Source of the DNA: Bacillota bacterium | GTDB lineage: Bacteria; Bacillota; Dethiobacteria; Dethiobacterales; Dethiobacteraceae | Direction: 5' to 3' | NCBI GenBank assembly: GCA_012800795.1 | Contig: JAAZIQ010000009.1 | Location: 1-64,000, forward strand | DNA length: 64,000 bases | In this document: piece after piece, positions 26,801-35,544 of the stretch | Numbering within the stretch: position 1 is the stretch's first letter | Layout: each line of letters opens with the position of its first letter | Translations under genes and position numbers: made by a program | Notes under the pieces: model-generated | Databases searched by the model: none | What the model was told of the DNA's origin: nothing | Seen by the model: only the letters and a program-made list of their open reading frames with translations

Positions 26801-28039
26801 ATGAATACAAAGCTCTTAGATAAAAAACGTCTTCCAGTTTACATAATGGCTTTGCTGGCAGTATCATTGGCCGTCTCCATGATACTTTACCCCGATGAAG
26901 CCTACACTGCTGCTGTAGATGGGCTGGAGGTCTGGTGGAATGTGGTTTTTCCTGCCTTGCTGCCTTTTTTTATTGGGTCGGAACTGTTGATGGGATTTGG
27001 GGTCGTCCATTTTCTGGGGGTTTTATTAGAGCCGCTGATGCGTCCGGTTTTTAGAGTCCCTGGTGAAGGCTCATTTGTTATGGCCATGGGTCTTGCTTCA
27101 GGCTTCCCCATCGGCGCCATTCTAAGTTCCCGTTTAAGGCGAGAAGGAATCTGCAACAAAATAGAGGCAGAAAGATTAATGAGTTTTACCAATACCGCGG
27201 ATCCGCTTTTTATGGCCGGTGCAGTAGCGGTAGGAATGTTAAATTCTCCGGAAATAGGAGCTACCATTGCCGCCGCCCACTACCTCTCCAGCATTACTAC
27301 AGGTCTAATTATGCGTTTTTATGGAAAAGATCAGCCCACAGCCCCTGAAAGAAAGCAGCGCGGGCGTATGCTCCCCCGTGCCATTAACGCTCTTTATGAA
27401 GCCAGAATAAAAGACGGACGTGCGCTGGGACAACTAATGGGTGATGCAATACGAAACTCTGTGAACAGTTTACTTTTAGTAGGCGGATTTATAATACTAT
27501 TTTCCGTAATAATACGTGTTTTGACAGTTATCGGCGCAGTTTCAGTTTTAAGCACACTCATATATAAACTGCTGGCGCCCTTTGGTTTAGATGCAGCCTT
27601 AATGCCTGCCGTCATCAGCGGTATCTTTGAAATAGATTTGGGCTGCCAAGTAGCAAGCGAGGCGGCAGCAAATGCTCCGATGCTGCAAACCATTATGATT
27701 ATCGGCAGTATTATAGCCTGGAGCGGGTTTTCCGTTCATGCCCAAGTAGCCAGTATCATTAGCGATACCGACATGAGCATTGTCCCATTTATAATTGCCC
27801 GCGTTATCCAGGCAATCTTGGCCGCAGCTTTTACCTGGCTGCTAATGGGGCCACTATCTTTGGTAACGACTGCAACAGCACCGGTTTTTTCATCTCTCCA
27901 GCAGGGATCCGGCCTAAATGTTTTGCAAAAAACAATATTTATGAGCAAATACTTTATTATTCTTGCAGCTGTACTACTGTTGTTGGGAATTCTGCTCAAT
28001 CTTTACCGCGGCATAAAATTCGTCTTTTTCCGCAGCTAA
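26801..28039 (+). CDS. ylbJ: sporulation integral membrane protein YlbJ
   Basis: 412 residues, polytopic (about ten hydrophobic segments, e.g. [16 protein letters not shown] and [15 protein letters not shown]) with Gate/nucleoside-recognition-type repeats ([41 protein letters not shown]). YlbJ is made under sigma-E in the mother cell and is needed for proper spore cortex. GGGGGG ahead of the ATG is the ribosome site. It is convergent with coaD, overlapping by 4 nt. Confidence 0.9.
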   Translation: MNTKLLDKKRLPVYIMALLAVSLAVSMILYPDEAYTAAVDGLEVWWNVVFPALLPFFIGSELLMGFGVVHFLGVLLEPLMRPVFRVPGEGSFVMAMGLASGFPIGAILSSRLRREGICNKIEAERLMSFTNTADPLFMAGAVAVGMLNSPEIGATIAAAHYLSSITTGLIMRFYGKDQPTAPERKQRGRMLPRAINALYEARIKDGRALGQLMGDAIRNSVNSLLLVGGFIILFSVIIRVLTVIGAVSVLSTLIYKLLAPFGLDAALMPAVISGIFEIDLGCQVASEAAANAPMLQTIMIIGSIIAWSGFSVHAQVASIISDTDMSIVPFIIARVIQAILAAAFTWLLMGPLSLVTTATAPVFSSLQQGSGLNVLQKTIFMSKYFIILAAVLLLLGILLNLYRGIKFVFFRS

Positions 28040-28515
28040 GCTTTTATTTTTTTCCTAATTAGAGGCAAAATTTCCGGCGGAACTAATTCACTAATGTCGC
28101 CCCCAAAATAAGCAATCTCCTTTACAATACTGCTTGACACATAAGAATAGCGATTATTGGTCATCATAAAAATCGTCTCTATTTGCGGATCTAATTTATG
28201 ATTAACAAGCGCCATTTGGAATTCAAACTCAAAGTCACCGATGGCTCTTAAGCCTTTAATGACTATGTTTGAATTCTTTTTTTTGGCATAATCTACAAGC
28301 AAACCATGAAAAGAATCCACTTCAACATTGGGATATTTGGGTGCAATTATTTTGAGCATTTCTACTCTCTCCTCAATGGTAAAAAGCGGTTGTTTGCGGG
28401 GATTTTCCAAAACAGATACAATTACTTTATCAAATATACGACTTGCCCTGTCAATAATATCCTGATGTCCTTTAGTTAGGGGATCAAAACTTCCCGGGTA
28501 AATTGCAGTTACCAT
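28036..28515 (-). CDS. coaD: phosphopantetheine adenylyltransferase
   Basis: Fourth step of CoA synthesis, adenylating 4'-phosphopantetheine. 159 residues with [18 protein letters not shown] (HxGH-like TKGH nucleotide site), [18 protein letters not shown] and the [16 protein letters not shown] tail. Start has GAAGGAGG about 8 nt ahead. It overlaps the end of rsmD by 32 nt; rsmD-coaD are paired in most Firmicutes. Confidence 0.97.
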   Translation of the reverse strand: MVTAIYPGSFDPLTKGHQDIIDRASRIFDKVIVSVLENPRKQPLFTIEERVEMLKIIAPKYPNVEVDSFHGLLVDYAKKKNSNIVIKGLRAIGDFEFEFQMALVNHKLDPQIETIFMMTNNRYSYVSSSIVKEIAYFGGDISELVPPEILPLIRKKIKA

Positions 28516-29110
28516 TACGTTCGCCTCCTTCTAATTTTGCTGGGGTAAGAAAAGTAATTGCCGTATCTCCATACTTTTTTCTGCGTTTAATATGCCATTG
28601 TACAGACGACCACCAATTATTATCATCTGCATGGTGCTCTACTACCACAATCCCATCTTCTGCAACCAATGCATTTTCAGCAATTGCAGCCAGCACCGGG
28701 ACTAATAATGTGCTGCGGTAAGGAGGATCAAGAAAAATTATATCGAACTTAGATTTTTTTCTGCCCAAAGCAGCCAACGCAGGCAAAACATCAGATGGAA
28801 TAATTTCACCTACATCACTAAACCCACATAAAGCCAAATTTTCTGCAATAATTTTAACACACTGACGATTTTTTTCAATAAAAACACATTTTTCCGCCCC
28901 TCTACTAAGGGCTTCAATACCTATACTGCCTGTTCCGGCAAATATATCCAGCATTAACGCCCCCGAAAGCAGTGGGTATATAATATTAAAAAGTGATTCC
29001 TTTACTTTATCACCGGTAGGACGTGTCTCCCTGCCCTTCAGTGTTTTTAATTTTCTGCCGCGGGCAATACCGCTTATTACACGTACCAAAAGAACTCTCC
29101 CCATTTCCAT
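28484..29110 (-). CDS. rsmD: 16S rRNA (guanine966-N2)-methyltransferase RsmD
   Basis: 208 residues, SAM-dependent methyltransferase: [51 protein letters not shown], the catalytic FLDPPY. ATG 29110 has AGGAAA ahead. Bacillus relatives begin at MRVISG, so the TTG at 29089 (codon 8), 5 nt after GGGGAGAG, is a strong alternative start. Confidence 0.94.
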   Translation of the reverse strand: MEMGRVLLVRVISGIARGRKLKTLKGRETRPTGDKVKESLFNIIYPLLSGALMLDIFAGTGSIGIEALSRGAEKCVFIEKNRQCVKIIAENLALCGFSDVGEIIPSDVLPALAALGRKKSKFDIIFLDPPYRSTLLVPVLAAIAENALVAEDGIVVVEHHADDNNWWSSVQWHIKRRKKYGDTAITFLTPAKLEGGERNGNCNLPGKF

Positions 29111-29210
29111 CTATTTCCTGATAAATTAACGTATAAGATGATATTAAATCGTTCATAATAGGGATACAACATATTCCCCATAAGCTCTTCCTCCGGTTTC
29201 TCCTCTCCCA

Positions 29211-29240
29211 CCCTTCGGGACTCCCCGCCCGAAGGGGCTT
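29211..29240 (+). terminator. plus-strand terminator-like hairpin with no obvious gene
   Basis: CCCTTCGGG/CCCGAAGGG (29211-29219/29228-29236) followed by a long T-run on the plus strand. Upstream on that strand there is only the divergent rsmD start, so it would end an unannotated or antisense plus-strand transcript. The 29111-29425 gap otherwise shows only AT-rich sequence and the SASP terminator. Confidence 0.6.
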
Positions 29241-29381
29241 TTTTTTTAAATATATATTTTTTTAGCATTTGTTTCTGTTCGTGTTATTATTATTATTTTC
29301 CTGCAAAAGTAGGCAAATGTATATATCTCTGCGATTCGGCCATAATACTTTTTAACAAAAACAGGCATTATTATTACAAAT

Positions 29382-29413
29382 AAAAAAGCGGAAAGTATGT
29401 ACCTTCCGCTTTC
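29382..29413 (-). terminator. terminator of the SASP gene
   Basis: On the minus strand AAAGCGGAAG and CTTTCCGCTTT pair around GTACATA and are followed by TTTTTATTT. Confidence 0.75.
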
Positions 29414-29425
29414 TATATCTCTTAG

Positions 29426-29668
29426 TTACTTAGTTCCTCCGCCGAGGGTACCACCATTCGCCAATTGGGATTCGGCCTGTTCGATCATTCTGCGAACCAT
29501 CAAACCGCCGACGTACCCATTCTGACGAGAGGTCAGATTTCCTTTATCTCCGCTGTAGTCGAGGCCCAATTCACTAGCAATCTCATTTTTAAACTGGTTC
29601 AGAGCTTGTTCCGCACCGCTGACTAAGATACGGTTACGGCCGGTTTGGTTAACCTTATTTGTTGCCAT
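29426..29668 (-). CDS. alpha/beta-type small acid-soluble spore protein
   Basis: About 80 residues, start MATNKVNQTGRNRILVSGAE, with the GPR protease site region NEIASELGLDY and the second conserved block NGYVGGLMVRRMIEQAE. SASPs coat spore DNA and supply amino acids on germination. AGGAGGTGA precedes ATG 29668. The C-terminus is Gly-rich. I could not read a convincing sigma-G promoter. Its own terminator shows it is monocistronic. Confidence 0.95.
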   Translation of the reverse strand: MATNKVNQTGRNRILVSGAEQALNQFKNEIASELGLDYSGDKGNLTSRQNGYVGGLMVRRMIEQAESQLANGGTLGGGTK

Positions 29669-29769
29669 GAAATTCACCTCCTTTGTCTTTGTGTCTTTAT
29701 TATTATCTGGGCAGCAGTCTTATATACTAGAATCATTTTCCTAAAAAGCTATAATATATCTCCAAAGAA

Positions 29770-29809
29770 AAAAATAATACCTGGGAAATAATTCCCAGGT
29801 ATTATTTTT
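29770..29809. terminator. bidirectional terminator after degV
   Basis: Perfect 17-bp inverted repeat: left arm AAAAATAATACCTGGGA at 29770-29786, right arm 29793-29809, with A- and T-runs built into the stem, 37 nt past the DegV stop. Confidence 0.8.
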
Positions 29810-29845
29810 AAAAAAGTAATCATATTGTTTTTTGCAGCATTTTTC

Positions 29846-30688
29846 TTATTCCGGCAGCACAGCTATTGCCAAAACACCAGGGCCAAGATGAGTACCGATA
29901 ACAGAACCAATGGAAGAAATGATAACTTCGGAAAAAGCAAAGCGCTCCTTGACTTTTTCGTATAATTTTTGTGCTTCTTTCGGCTCATTTCCATGCAGTA
30001 TAACCGCTTTGCCTTTGACGTCCTCGCCAAATTCTTCTGCCACAATTTCAATTAAGCGCTCTTTAGCCTTTTCTTTACCACGGATTTTTTCCTTCGGGAC
30101 AATAATGCCATCTTTAACAGACAAAAGCGGTTTTACATTTAACAGGCCTCCCAACAGAGCTGCTGCTTTGCCAATTCGGCCATTTTTTTGCAAATACTCC
30201 AGTGTATCAACTGCAAAAAATACTTTTACTTTATCAATATTAGAATTTAGCTGTGCCAAAATTTCTTCTTTTGTTTTTCCTGCCTTTGCTGCCCGAGCAG
30301 CCTCAATTACCGCAATTCCCATTGCCATACTGCCGGTTTTGGAATCAACCACCGTAATATCACAATCAGCCAGCTCATTTTTAGCAATTACGGCAGACTG
30401 ATAGGTACCACTTAATTGTGCTGAAATGTGAATAGAAATAATACTATCACCGGTTTCGGCAAGAGGCTTATAAACGGACTCGAAATCCGCAGGAGAAGGC
30501 TGAGATGTACAAGGAATTATTGGGCTGCTCTGCAATTTAGCAAAAAAAGAATCGGAATCAAAATCAATCCAGTCTAAATATTCTTCCTCCCCAAAATGAA
30601 CTTTTAAAGGTACCACGGTAATATCCAGCTCTTGTACAAATTCAGCGGGTAGATCGGCGGTACTGTCAGTAACTATTCTGACTCCCAA
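29846..30688 (-). CDS. DegV family fatty-acid-binding protein (FakB-like)
   Basis: 280 residues. Canonical DegV: VRIVTDSTADLP, VPLKVHFGEEEYLDW, TSQPSPADF, ISIHISAQLSGTYQSA, VDTLEYLQKNGRIGK and the closing IGTHLGPGVLAIAV. In FakAB the DegV protein presents a bound fatty acid for phosphorylation by FakA. The DAK2 protein directly upstream (28 nt) makes that pairing likely. Confidence 0.93.
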   Translation of the reverse strand: MGVRIVTDSTADLPAEFVQELDITVVPLKVHFGEEEYLDWIDFDSDSFFAKLQSSPIIPCTSQPSPADFESVYKPLAETGDSIISIHISAQLSGTYQSAVIAKNELADCDITVVDSKTGSMAMGIAVIEAARAAKAGKTKEEILAQLNSNIDKVKVFFAVDTLEYLQKNGRIGKAAALLGGLLNVKPLLSVKDGIIVPKEKIRGKEKAKERLIEIVAEEFGEDVKGKAVILHGNEPKEAQKLYEKVKERFAFSEVIISSIGSVIGTHLGPGVLAIAVLPE

Positions 30689-30716
30689 TTTAGCACGTCC
30701 TTTCCTTGAAGCTAAT

Positions 30717-32327
30717 CTATTCTACAGAAATAATATAATAGTAAAACGGTTGATTCCCTTCATACAATTCCACGTCACAATCTTTGAAAATTGCAGCTAT
30801 CTCCGATTGTAACTCTTCAGCATCTTCAGCCGGCACTGCTTCACCCACATAGAGCGTAATAATTTCCGTATTTTCATTGACCATTTGCCCTAATAAATCT
30901 TTGACTGTTTGCCCAACACTTTGCCCAACAACAACAATATCATCTTCCTTTAAACCAATGATGTCATTTTCACGAATATCTAAGCCATTTACTTTACTGT
31001 CACAGACAGCAAAAGTAACGGCGGCCGATTGTATCTTTTGGCGCGCACGCTCCATAGCAGCAACATTGGCATCTAATTCTTCTTCTTCACTAAAAGCAAG
31101 CATGGCAGCGATGCCTTGAGGTATAGAACGTGTTTCCACAACGCGAACTTCTTTTTCAACCAACTCATTAACCTGCTTTGCTGCTAAAATAATATTTTTA
31201 TTATTGGGCAGAATGATAATTTCATTGTAAGGGACTTCCTTTACGGCTTGGAGAATATCCTCAGTACTGGGATTCATTGTCTGTCCACCGTAAATTACCT
31301 TTTTAACGCCTAAACTTTCGAAGATTCTAGCTAACCCCTCTCCCGCAGCAACAGCCACCACTGCTAAACCATCGGCTGCGGTCACCGCCTGCGTACTTTC
31401 TGCCAACATGTGTTCATGCTGTTCACGCATATTATCTATTTTAATTTGATGAAGCGAACCATGCCTAATACATTTTTCTAAAATTTGCCCTGGATTATTG
31501 GTATGGATGTGTATTTTAACGACATTTTCATCTCCCACTACAATTACTGAATCACCCAGGTGACTAATTTCAGCACGGATCTTTTCTGCCCGCAAATTAT
31601 TTCCCTGCACTATTAGCTCTGTACAATATCCATAAACAATATCTTCGGTCTGAAAAACATCTTGGGACCGAAGTGTTTTAGCTTCCTCCTCCGTTGTAAC
31701 GACTTCGGGGATTTCTTCACCCAATAAATGAAGCAAAAAACCCCTATAGATCTCTATTAAACCTTTTCCGCCGGCATCTACCACACCGGCCTCTTTTAAC
31801 ACCGGCAGCATCTCTGGTGTTTTCGCTAATACTTTCTCAGCATGTTGTATCACATCTTGTAGGAGCTCAACAAAATTTCGACCCCGGTTGGCCGAGGCCA
31901 GGGCTTCTTTGGCGCTTTCACGCGCAATGGTTAGCATAGTGCCTTCCACCGGCTTCATTACAGCTTTATATGCTGCCTGGACACCGCTCTGCAAGGCATA
32001 AGCAAATTCCCTCGGCGTAACAGTATGTTTTCCTTCTAATCCCTTTGCAAAGCCACGAAATATCTGAGAAAGAATCACCCCTGAGTTTCCACGAGCTCCC
32101 AACAGTGAGCCAGTAGATAACGCAGCACCCACTGCAGAAACGGAATCTTCTTGAACCTTCTTTACTTCATTAAGTGCTGAACGCATTGTTAAACTCATAT
32201 TAGTGCCGGTGTCTCCGTCAGGGACTGGAAATGTATTCATCGCATTGATTATTTCTTTATTATTTTCCAGTAAGCGCGCACCGGCCGCTAACATTTGTTT
32301 CAATTCAGAACCAACGAGCTGCTCCAT
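30717..32327 (-). CDS. fakA: DAK2 domain fatty acid kinase (FakA/YloV)
   Basis: 536 residues: N-terminal DAK2 (DhaL-like) ATP-binding domain with PVPDGDTGTNMSLT and GARGNSGVILSQIFRG, a middle domain (YGYCTELIVQG, GDSVIVVGDENVVKIHIHT) and a C-terminal DegV-like domain. FakA phosphorylates fatty acids held by FakB, feeding PlsY-type phospholipid synthesis, and complements plsX at 23 kb. It lies 11 nt after the Asp23 gene, as yloU-yloV in Bacillus. Confidence 0.94.
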   Translation of the reverse strand: MEQLVGSELKQMLAAGARLLENNKEIINAMNTFPVPDGDTGTNMSLTMRSALNEVKKVQEDSVSAVGAALSTGSLLGARGNSGVILSQIFRGFAKGLEGKHTVTPREFAYALQSGVQAAYKAVMKPVEGTMLTIARESAKEALASANRGRNFVELLQDVIQHAEKVLAKTPEMLPVLKEAGVVDAGGKGLIEIYRGFLLHLLGEEIPEVVTTEEEAKTLRSQDVFQTEDIVYGYCTELIVQGNNLRAEKIRAEISHLGDSVIVVGDENVVKIHIHTNNPGQILEKCIRHGSLHQIKIDNMREQHEHMLAESTQAVTAADGLAVVAVAAGEGLARIFESLGVKKVIYGGQTMNPSTEDILQAVKEVPYNEIIILPNNKNIILAAKQVNELVEKEVRVVETRSIPQGIAAMLAFSEEEELDANVAAMERARQKIQSAAVTFAVCDSKVNGLDIRENDIIGLKEDDIVVVGQSVGQTVKDLLGQMVNENTEIITLYVGEAVPAEDAEELQSEIAAIFKDCDVELYEGNQPFYYYIISVE

Positions 32328-32338
32328 TACTCTGCCTC

Positions 32339-32701
32339 CTATTTATCCGTCACCCTAACCCCTTGAACATGAACATTAACTTGTGTCACATTCAAGCCGG
32401 TCAGCCTCTCTAGCATATATTTTACTTTCTCTTGTACATTCGTTGCAACTTCCGGAATTTTTGTTCCATAAGAAACAATAATATACAAGTCTATAGACAA
32501 TTCTCCTTCTTCTTGCTTTACTTCTACTCCGCGGCTTAAATTATCCCTACCCAAAAGTTCTGCGATACCATCTTTTAATTTTGCCCTAGTTGACATGCCC
32601 ACTAATCCATAACATTCAACTGCAGCCACTCCTGCCAATGTGGCAATTAGCTCTTCTGAAATGACTATGTCGCCTAAATCAGTTTGTATTTTATTGCCCA
32701 T
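32339..32701 (-). CDS. Asp23/Gls24 family protein (YloU)
   Basis: 120 residues starting at ATG 32701 (MGNKIQTDLGDIVISEELIA) after TAGGAGGG; the frame runs upstream to 32761 without support. Typical Asp23 core VECYGLVGMSTRAKLKDGIAEL, LSIDLYIIVSYGTKIPEVA and VNVHVQGVRV. The family is linked to the cell envelope and alkaline/stress tolerance in Gram-positives. First gene of the asp23-fakA-degV unit, divergent from rpmB. Confidence 0.92.
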   Translation of the reverse strand: MGNKIQTDLGDIVISEELIATLAGVAAVECYGLVGMSTRAKLKDGIAELLGRDNLSRGVEVKQEEGELSIDLYIIVSYGTKIPEVATNVQEKVKYMLERLTGLNVTQVNVHVQGVRVTDK

Positions 32702-32962
32702 TAATTTCCCTCCTAGGATACTAAAATTTTCGCCCATCATCCCGCCAATAGCTATAAGCATATATTATTACTCTCATATTATTCCCGTCAATACGCTTTT
32801 TTTCCTGCGATGATATTCCATATATTATACTAAAATTCCTGCCTTGTGAAATATTTACTTGCAAGCACTAATAAGCTATGTTATCATGTAACAAGTGAAT
32901 TTAGCTTTATTATGCTCAAGATAGAGCCTTCATACTGCTTCGTGGGCAAGGAGGTGTTAAAA

Positions 32963-33154
32963 TTGGCCAGAAGATGTGTTGTCTGCGGTAAGGGTACCGG
33001 TACAGGATACGCTGTCAGTCACTCCAATATTAAGACTAAAAGAACATGGAAAGCCAATATACAAAGAGTTAAAGCATTGGTCGACGGCACACCTCGTCGG
33101 GTTAACGTCTGCACCCGCTGCCTCAAAGCAGGCAAGATCCAAAGGGTTGTCTAA
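32963..33154 (+). CDS. rpmB: 50S ribosomal protein L28
   Basis: 63 residues, ARRCVVCGKGTGTGYAVSHSN, TKRTWKANIQ, RVNVCTRCLKAGKIQRVV. Four cysteines (CVVC and CTRC) mark the zinc-binding form. The start is TTG at 32963, 6 nt after AAGGAGGTG; an upstream ATG in frame at 32846 would add 39 residues foreign to L28. It is divergent from the asp23 unit. Confidence 0.96.
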   Translation: MARRCVVCGKGTGTGYAVSHSNIKTKRTWKANIQRVKALVDGTPRRVNVCTRCLKAGKIQRVV

Positions 33155-33162
33155 AAGACTGG

Positions 33163-33197
33163 AAATAAAAAAAGCGCTGTATGCGCTTTTTTTATTT
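33163..33197. terminator. rpmB terminator
   Basis: Perfect 15-bp inverted repeat around TGTAT with GCGC at the tip and A/T runs at the base; works in both directions. The spoVM stop codon lies within its right arm. Confidence 0.8.
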
Positions 33198-33269
33198 CTG
33201 CCACAAGCCAAGTATTCCACATAAAATTTTACCTATGAATTTCGGCACTTTCACTGTATAAAAACGCAT
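33192..33269 (-). CDS. spoVM: stage V sporulation protein SpoVM
   Basis: 25-residue amphipathic peptide read from the sequence: MRFYTVKVPKFIGKILCGIL followed by GLWQK. It aligns without gaps to B. subtilis SpoVM (MKFYTIKLPKF...), including the helix-breaking Pro9 that is required to sense the convex forespore membrane. SpoVM anchors SpoIVA and starts coat assembly. GGAGG lies 6 nt before the ATG. The location near rpmB and the yloU-yloV homologues is conserved. Its stop codon overlaps the rpmB terminator. It has one cysteine (C17), not present in the B. subtilis peptide. Confidence 0.93.
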   Translation of the reverse strand: MRFYTVKVPKFIGKILCGILGLWQK

Positions 33270-33283
33270 TTCCGTCCTCCCTT

Positions 33284-33457
33284 CTAAAAAATGCGCTCCT
33301 GCCGAAATATAATCCACCCAACCCAGATCAGGCCGAAACCCACAACCAGTAACCATAAGTATTTAGGCAGGGTATTTATCACTATGGTGATGCCAGCTAC
33401 CGCAAAAACCAGGCCGGTAACTTTGCGTACCAAGGCGCTTGGCCTCAAGGTGCGCAA
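33284..33457 (-). CDS. small two-helix membrane protein upstream of spoVM
   Basis: About 57 residues: start (TTG 33457) MRTLRPSALVRKVTGL, then two hydrophobic segments, LVFAVAGITIVINTLP and YLWLLVVGFGLIWVGWIIF. GGAGGTGG lies 4-5 nt before the TTG. A second TTG 15 nt upstream is inside the ribosome site. It ends 14 nt before the spoVM start and probably shares its transcript, hinting at a sporulation role. I do not recognise the family. Confidence 0.6.
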   Translation of the reverse strand: MRTLRPSALVRKVTGLVFAVAGITIVINTLPKYLWLLVVGFGLIWVGWIIFRQERIF

Positions 33458-33491
33458 ACTACCACCTCCCAATCAAGTTAGCCTTCGCTTC

Positions 33492-33520
33492 AGTATATGC
33501 ATACCCTGCCTCCTTTGTGA
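33492..33520 (-). promoter_or_regulatory. possible sigma-E promoter for spoVM unit
   Basis: On the minus strand TCACAAA (33520-33514), 14 nt, CATATACT (33499-33492). The -10 fits the sigma-E consensus (CATACAMT) at 7 of 8; the -35 is weaker. It lies at the very end of the PepT-like gene, about 35 nt before the small membrane gene, and spoVM is sigma-E dependent in Bacillus. Confidence 0.4.
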
Positions 33521-33521
33521 A

Positions 33522-34631
33522 TTAAGCGAATTCAACAATTTTAACTACTAAAGCAGTTGTTTTTACTAATTCAGGTATTTGTAGATATTCATTAACCGTA
33601 TGTACCTCTTCATTGCCTACAGCCAAATTTACGGTTGGAATTCCTTTTTCATTAAAAATATTGGCATCGCTGCCACCTCCGGTAGGTTGCAGTTGAATGG
33701 GCAGATCAATTGCTGCACCGGCTTTTTTAACCAACTGTAATAATTTATGATTTTCAGCAATATGATATGCAGAGTAAAGCCGATTTACCTCCATTTCAAC
33801 ACGCGCATTTTCTGTGCCTGCCGTTTCTACAAAGGCATTGACAATTGCTTCCGTAGCTTTTACTAATTTTTCTTCTACTAAGCTGCGCACTTCCCCATGT
33901 ATTTCTACATAATCCGGCACAATATTTGTAGCTTTGCCGCCGCTAATGGTTCCGATATTAGCAGTGGTTTCTTCATCAAGCCTGCCTATTTTCATTTTAC
34001 TAATGGCCTTGGCTGACACAACAATGGCATTAACACCTTTTTCGGGCTCTACCCCGGCATGGGCAGCGCGGCCATGAATCTTGGCAATAATTTCATTCTG
34101 CGCCGGGGCTTGATTAATCACTATTCCGGCTGCTCCGGTACTGTCTAAAACAATTCCCAATTTTGCTTGCAGATTTCCAAGATCAAGTGCTTTCGCACCA
34201 TTTAAGCCACCCTCCTCAGCAATGGTAAAAACCACTTCAATCCGACCATGTTTAAGATTATTTTCTTTAACAACCTGCAGCATTTCAAGTATTGCTGCAA
34301 TACCGGCACAGTCATCTGAAGCTAAAATTGTATCACCACTGCTTTTTACTATATCGCCTTCAACAACAGGCTTAATGTTTTCTCCGGGAGTAACACGATC
34401 CATATGCGCGGAAAATAATAAAGCCGGTTTTTCCTGCTGGCCTTCTAACACGCCAATTACATTACCTGCGTTGCCGCCAATACTTTCTCCCGCCTTATCT
34501 TCATAAACATCCAGCCCTAAAGCGGTCAACTTTTCTATAAGATGATCCGCCATAGCCCTTTCTTTTTTTGTCTGGCTATTAATTTGTACAAGTTCCAAAA
34601 ATGACTGTACCAATCGCTCTTGATTTACCAT
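33522..34631 (-). CDS. M20 family peptidase (PepT-like tripeptidase)
   Basis: 369-residue zinc peptidase. Metal-site motifs are LLFSAHMDRV, DTILASDDCAGIAAIL, FTIAEEGGLNGA (catalytic Glu), VLDSTGA and the closing EEVHTVNEY histidine. The PepT/PepT-2 group trims N-terminal residues from tripeptides. ATG 34631 follows AAGGAGG; the frame is open to 34667. Single gene, no partner. Confidence 0.88.
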   Translation of the reverse strand: MVNQERLVQSFLELVQINSQTKKERAMADHLIEKLTALGLDVYEDKAGESIGGNAGNVIGVLEGQQEKPALLFSAHMDRVTPGENIKPVVEGDIVKSSGDTILASDDCAGIAAILEMLQVVKENNLKHGRIEVVFTIAEEGGLNGAKALDLGNLQAKLGIVLDSTGAAGIVINQAPAQNEIIAKIHGRAAHAGVEPEKGVNAIVVSAKAISKMKIGRLDEETTANIGTISGGKATNIVPDYVEIHGEVRSLVEEKLVKATEAIVNAFVETAGTENARVEMEVNRLYSAYHIAENHKLLQLVKKAGAAIDLPIQLQPTGGGSDANIFNEKGIPTVNLAVGNEEVHTVNEYLQIPELVKTTALVVKIVEFA

Positions 34632-35080
34632 AATATATCCTCCTTGAACTCTGGTATCACTCCACAATTAATTTACCTTTTTATCCCTATTATCCTGCCC
34701 ATTAATGATTATTATTAATTCTTAGAAAACAAGACTACTTTACAGTCAGCTGCCTTTTACTAATTTTTATCTATTAAATCATAATAAAACTGTTGCAGTG
34801 CGACTTCAGGCTAATCTAAAATAATAATATAGTAAAAAACAGCAAAATTTGGTGAGCCGGTAATTTTAATCGGCAACCTGAACAAGTTTAAAATAACTTA
34901 CAATCATGAATAATAACAGTAGGATAGCTAGAGAAAAATATTTTTTATACCAGCAAACGGCAAACCCCCTTCAGGTAAGCTAAAACACATGCTGGTTTAA
35001 TATAGACTGCAACTATTAAGAGTTAAAATAATTATAACATAAATGGTTACTATAAACTCTCCAGTGCAAATTTTAACCAC
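34632..35080. other. AT-rich non-coding stretch
   Basis: No open frame of note. One stem, ACCAGCA/TGCTGGT (34949-34955/34990-34996), encloses GGCAAACCCCCTTCAGG; I could not match it to a known riboswitch. GCCG/CGGC brackets an AT-rich loop near 34858-34872. The rest is featureless A+T. Confidence 0.5.
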
Positions 35081-35109
35081 TTTACTTTTATACAATTATG
35101 CTTTATAAT
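35081..35109 (+). promoter_or_regulatory. tRNA-Leu promoter
   Basis: TTTACT (35081-35086), 17 nt, TATAAT (35104-35109), 13 nt before the mature tRNA 5' end. Confidence 0.6.
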
Positions 35110-35122
35110 TATTAGGTGACAT

Positions 35123-35209
35123 GCCGAAGTGGCGGAACTGGCAGACGCACTTGACTCAAAATCAAGCGGGTTTCGACCTGTGTGGGTTCGAGTCCCACCT
35201 TCGGCACCA
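35123..35209 (+). tRNA. tRNA-Leu (anticodon CAA)
   Basis: 87 nt including an encoded CCA. Acceptor GCCGAAG/CTTCGGC, anticodon stem CTTGA/TCAAG with loop CTCAAAA giving CAA (reads UUG), a long variable arm as in class II tRNAs, T-loop GGTTCGAGTCC. Discriminator A, as expected for Leu. Confidence 0.97.
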
Positions 35210-35232
35210 TTGATTGTAAAGGGTTTTGGGAC

Positions 35233-35278
35233 TTAGGGTAAATACCCTAAACAGAAAAAATACCCAAAATTACCCTAA
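35233..35278. repeat. TACCCTAA repeats after the tRNA
   Basis: TTAGGGTA-AA-TACCCTAA (35233-35250) is a perfect inverted repeat. TACCCTAA recurs at 35271-35278 and a variant TACCCAAA at 35261. This cluster starts 24 nt after the CCA end. Confidence 0.7.
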
Positions 35279-35287
35279 TATAATAAA

Positions 35288-35320
35288 GTCCTAGAAGTTA
35301 TCAGCTCCTAGGGCTTTTTT
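35288..35320 (+). terminator. terminator after tRNA-Leu
   Basis: AGTCCTAG/CTAGGGCT stem (one mismatch) followed by TTTTTTGTTT on the plus strand. Confidence 0.65.
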
Positions 35321-35517
35321 GTTTAATCTTTTAAGAACTCTATGATTATTTCTGCCTTCTCTACAGGTATTTTTCCTTCATATAACTTTAGGGCTAAATT
35401 TAGATAAGGTATTAAGTCATACCTTCTTGCCACCTAAACATTACCCCTTTTGCATTTCCGGTTTTCTACAGTGGGGGAATTATTTCCTGCAATAAAAAAG
35501 CCTAGAAGTTATTAGCT
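35290..35517. repeat. 17-bp near-perfect direct repeat pair
   Basis: CCTAGAAGTTATCAGCT at 35290-35306 recurs as CCTAGAAGTTATTAGCT at 35501-35517 (16 of 17). The copies flank the 36-codon remnant, and each lies next to an A- or T-rich tract. Confidence 0.7.
35323..35433 (-). CDS. 36-residue hypothetical, possibly a gene remnant
   Basis: GTG at 35433 with AAAGGGG about 10 nt ahead opens a frame reading (M)ARRYDLIPYLNLALKLYEG and on to KAEIIIEFLKD-stop. The composition is protein-like (regular hydrophobic/charged pattern) rather than random. It lies between two 17-bp direct repeats behind a tRNA gene. It may be a tiny gene or the C-terminal fragment of a lost mobile-element gene. I do not recognise the family. 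Confidence 0.4.
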   Translation of the reverse strand: MARRYDLIPYLNLALKLYEGKIPVEKAEIIIEFLKD

Positions 35518-35544
35518 ATCCTTATTTTTTTAGAAATATTAAAA

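Noticed and set aside
29077-29268. 63-codon minus-strand frame upstream of rsmD
   Set aside because: It runs through the GC-rich terminator stem, has unlikely composition, and overlaps the rsmD start with no ribosome site.
34949-34996. Hairpin enclosing GGCAAACCCCC considered as a cyclic-di-GMP riboswitch
   Set aside because: Only the GGCAAACC string fits; the second stem, GAAA loop and GACGCAAAGC-type block are missing, and the adjoining downstream gene is a tRNA.
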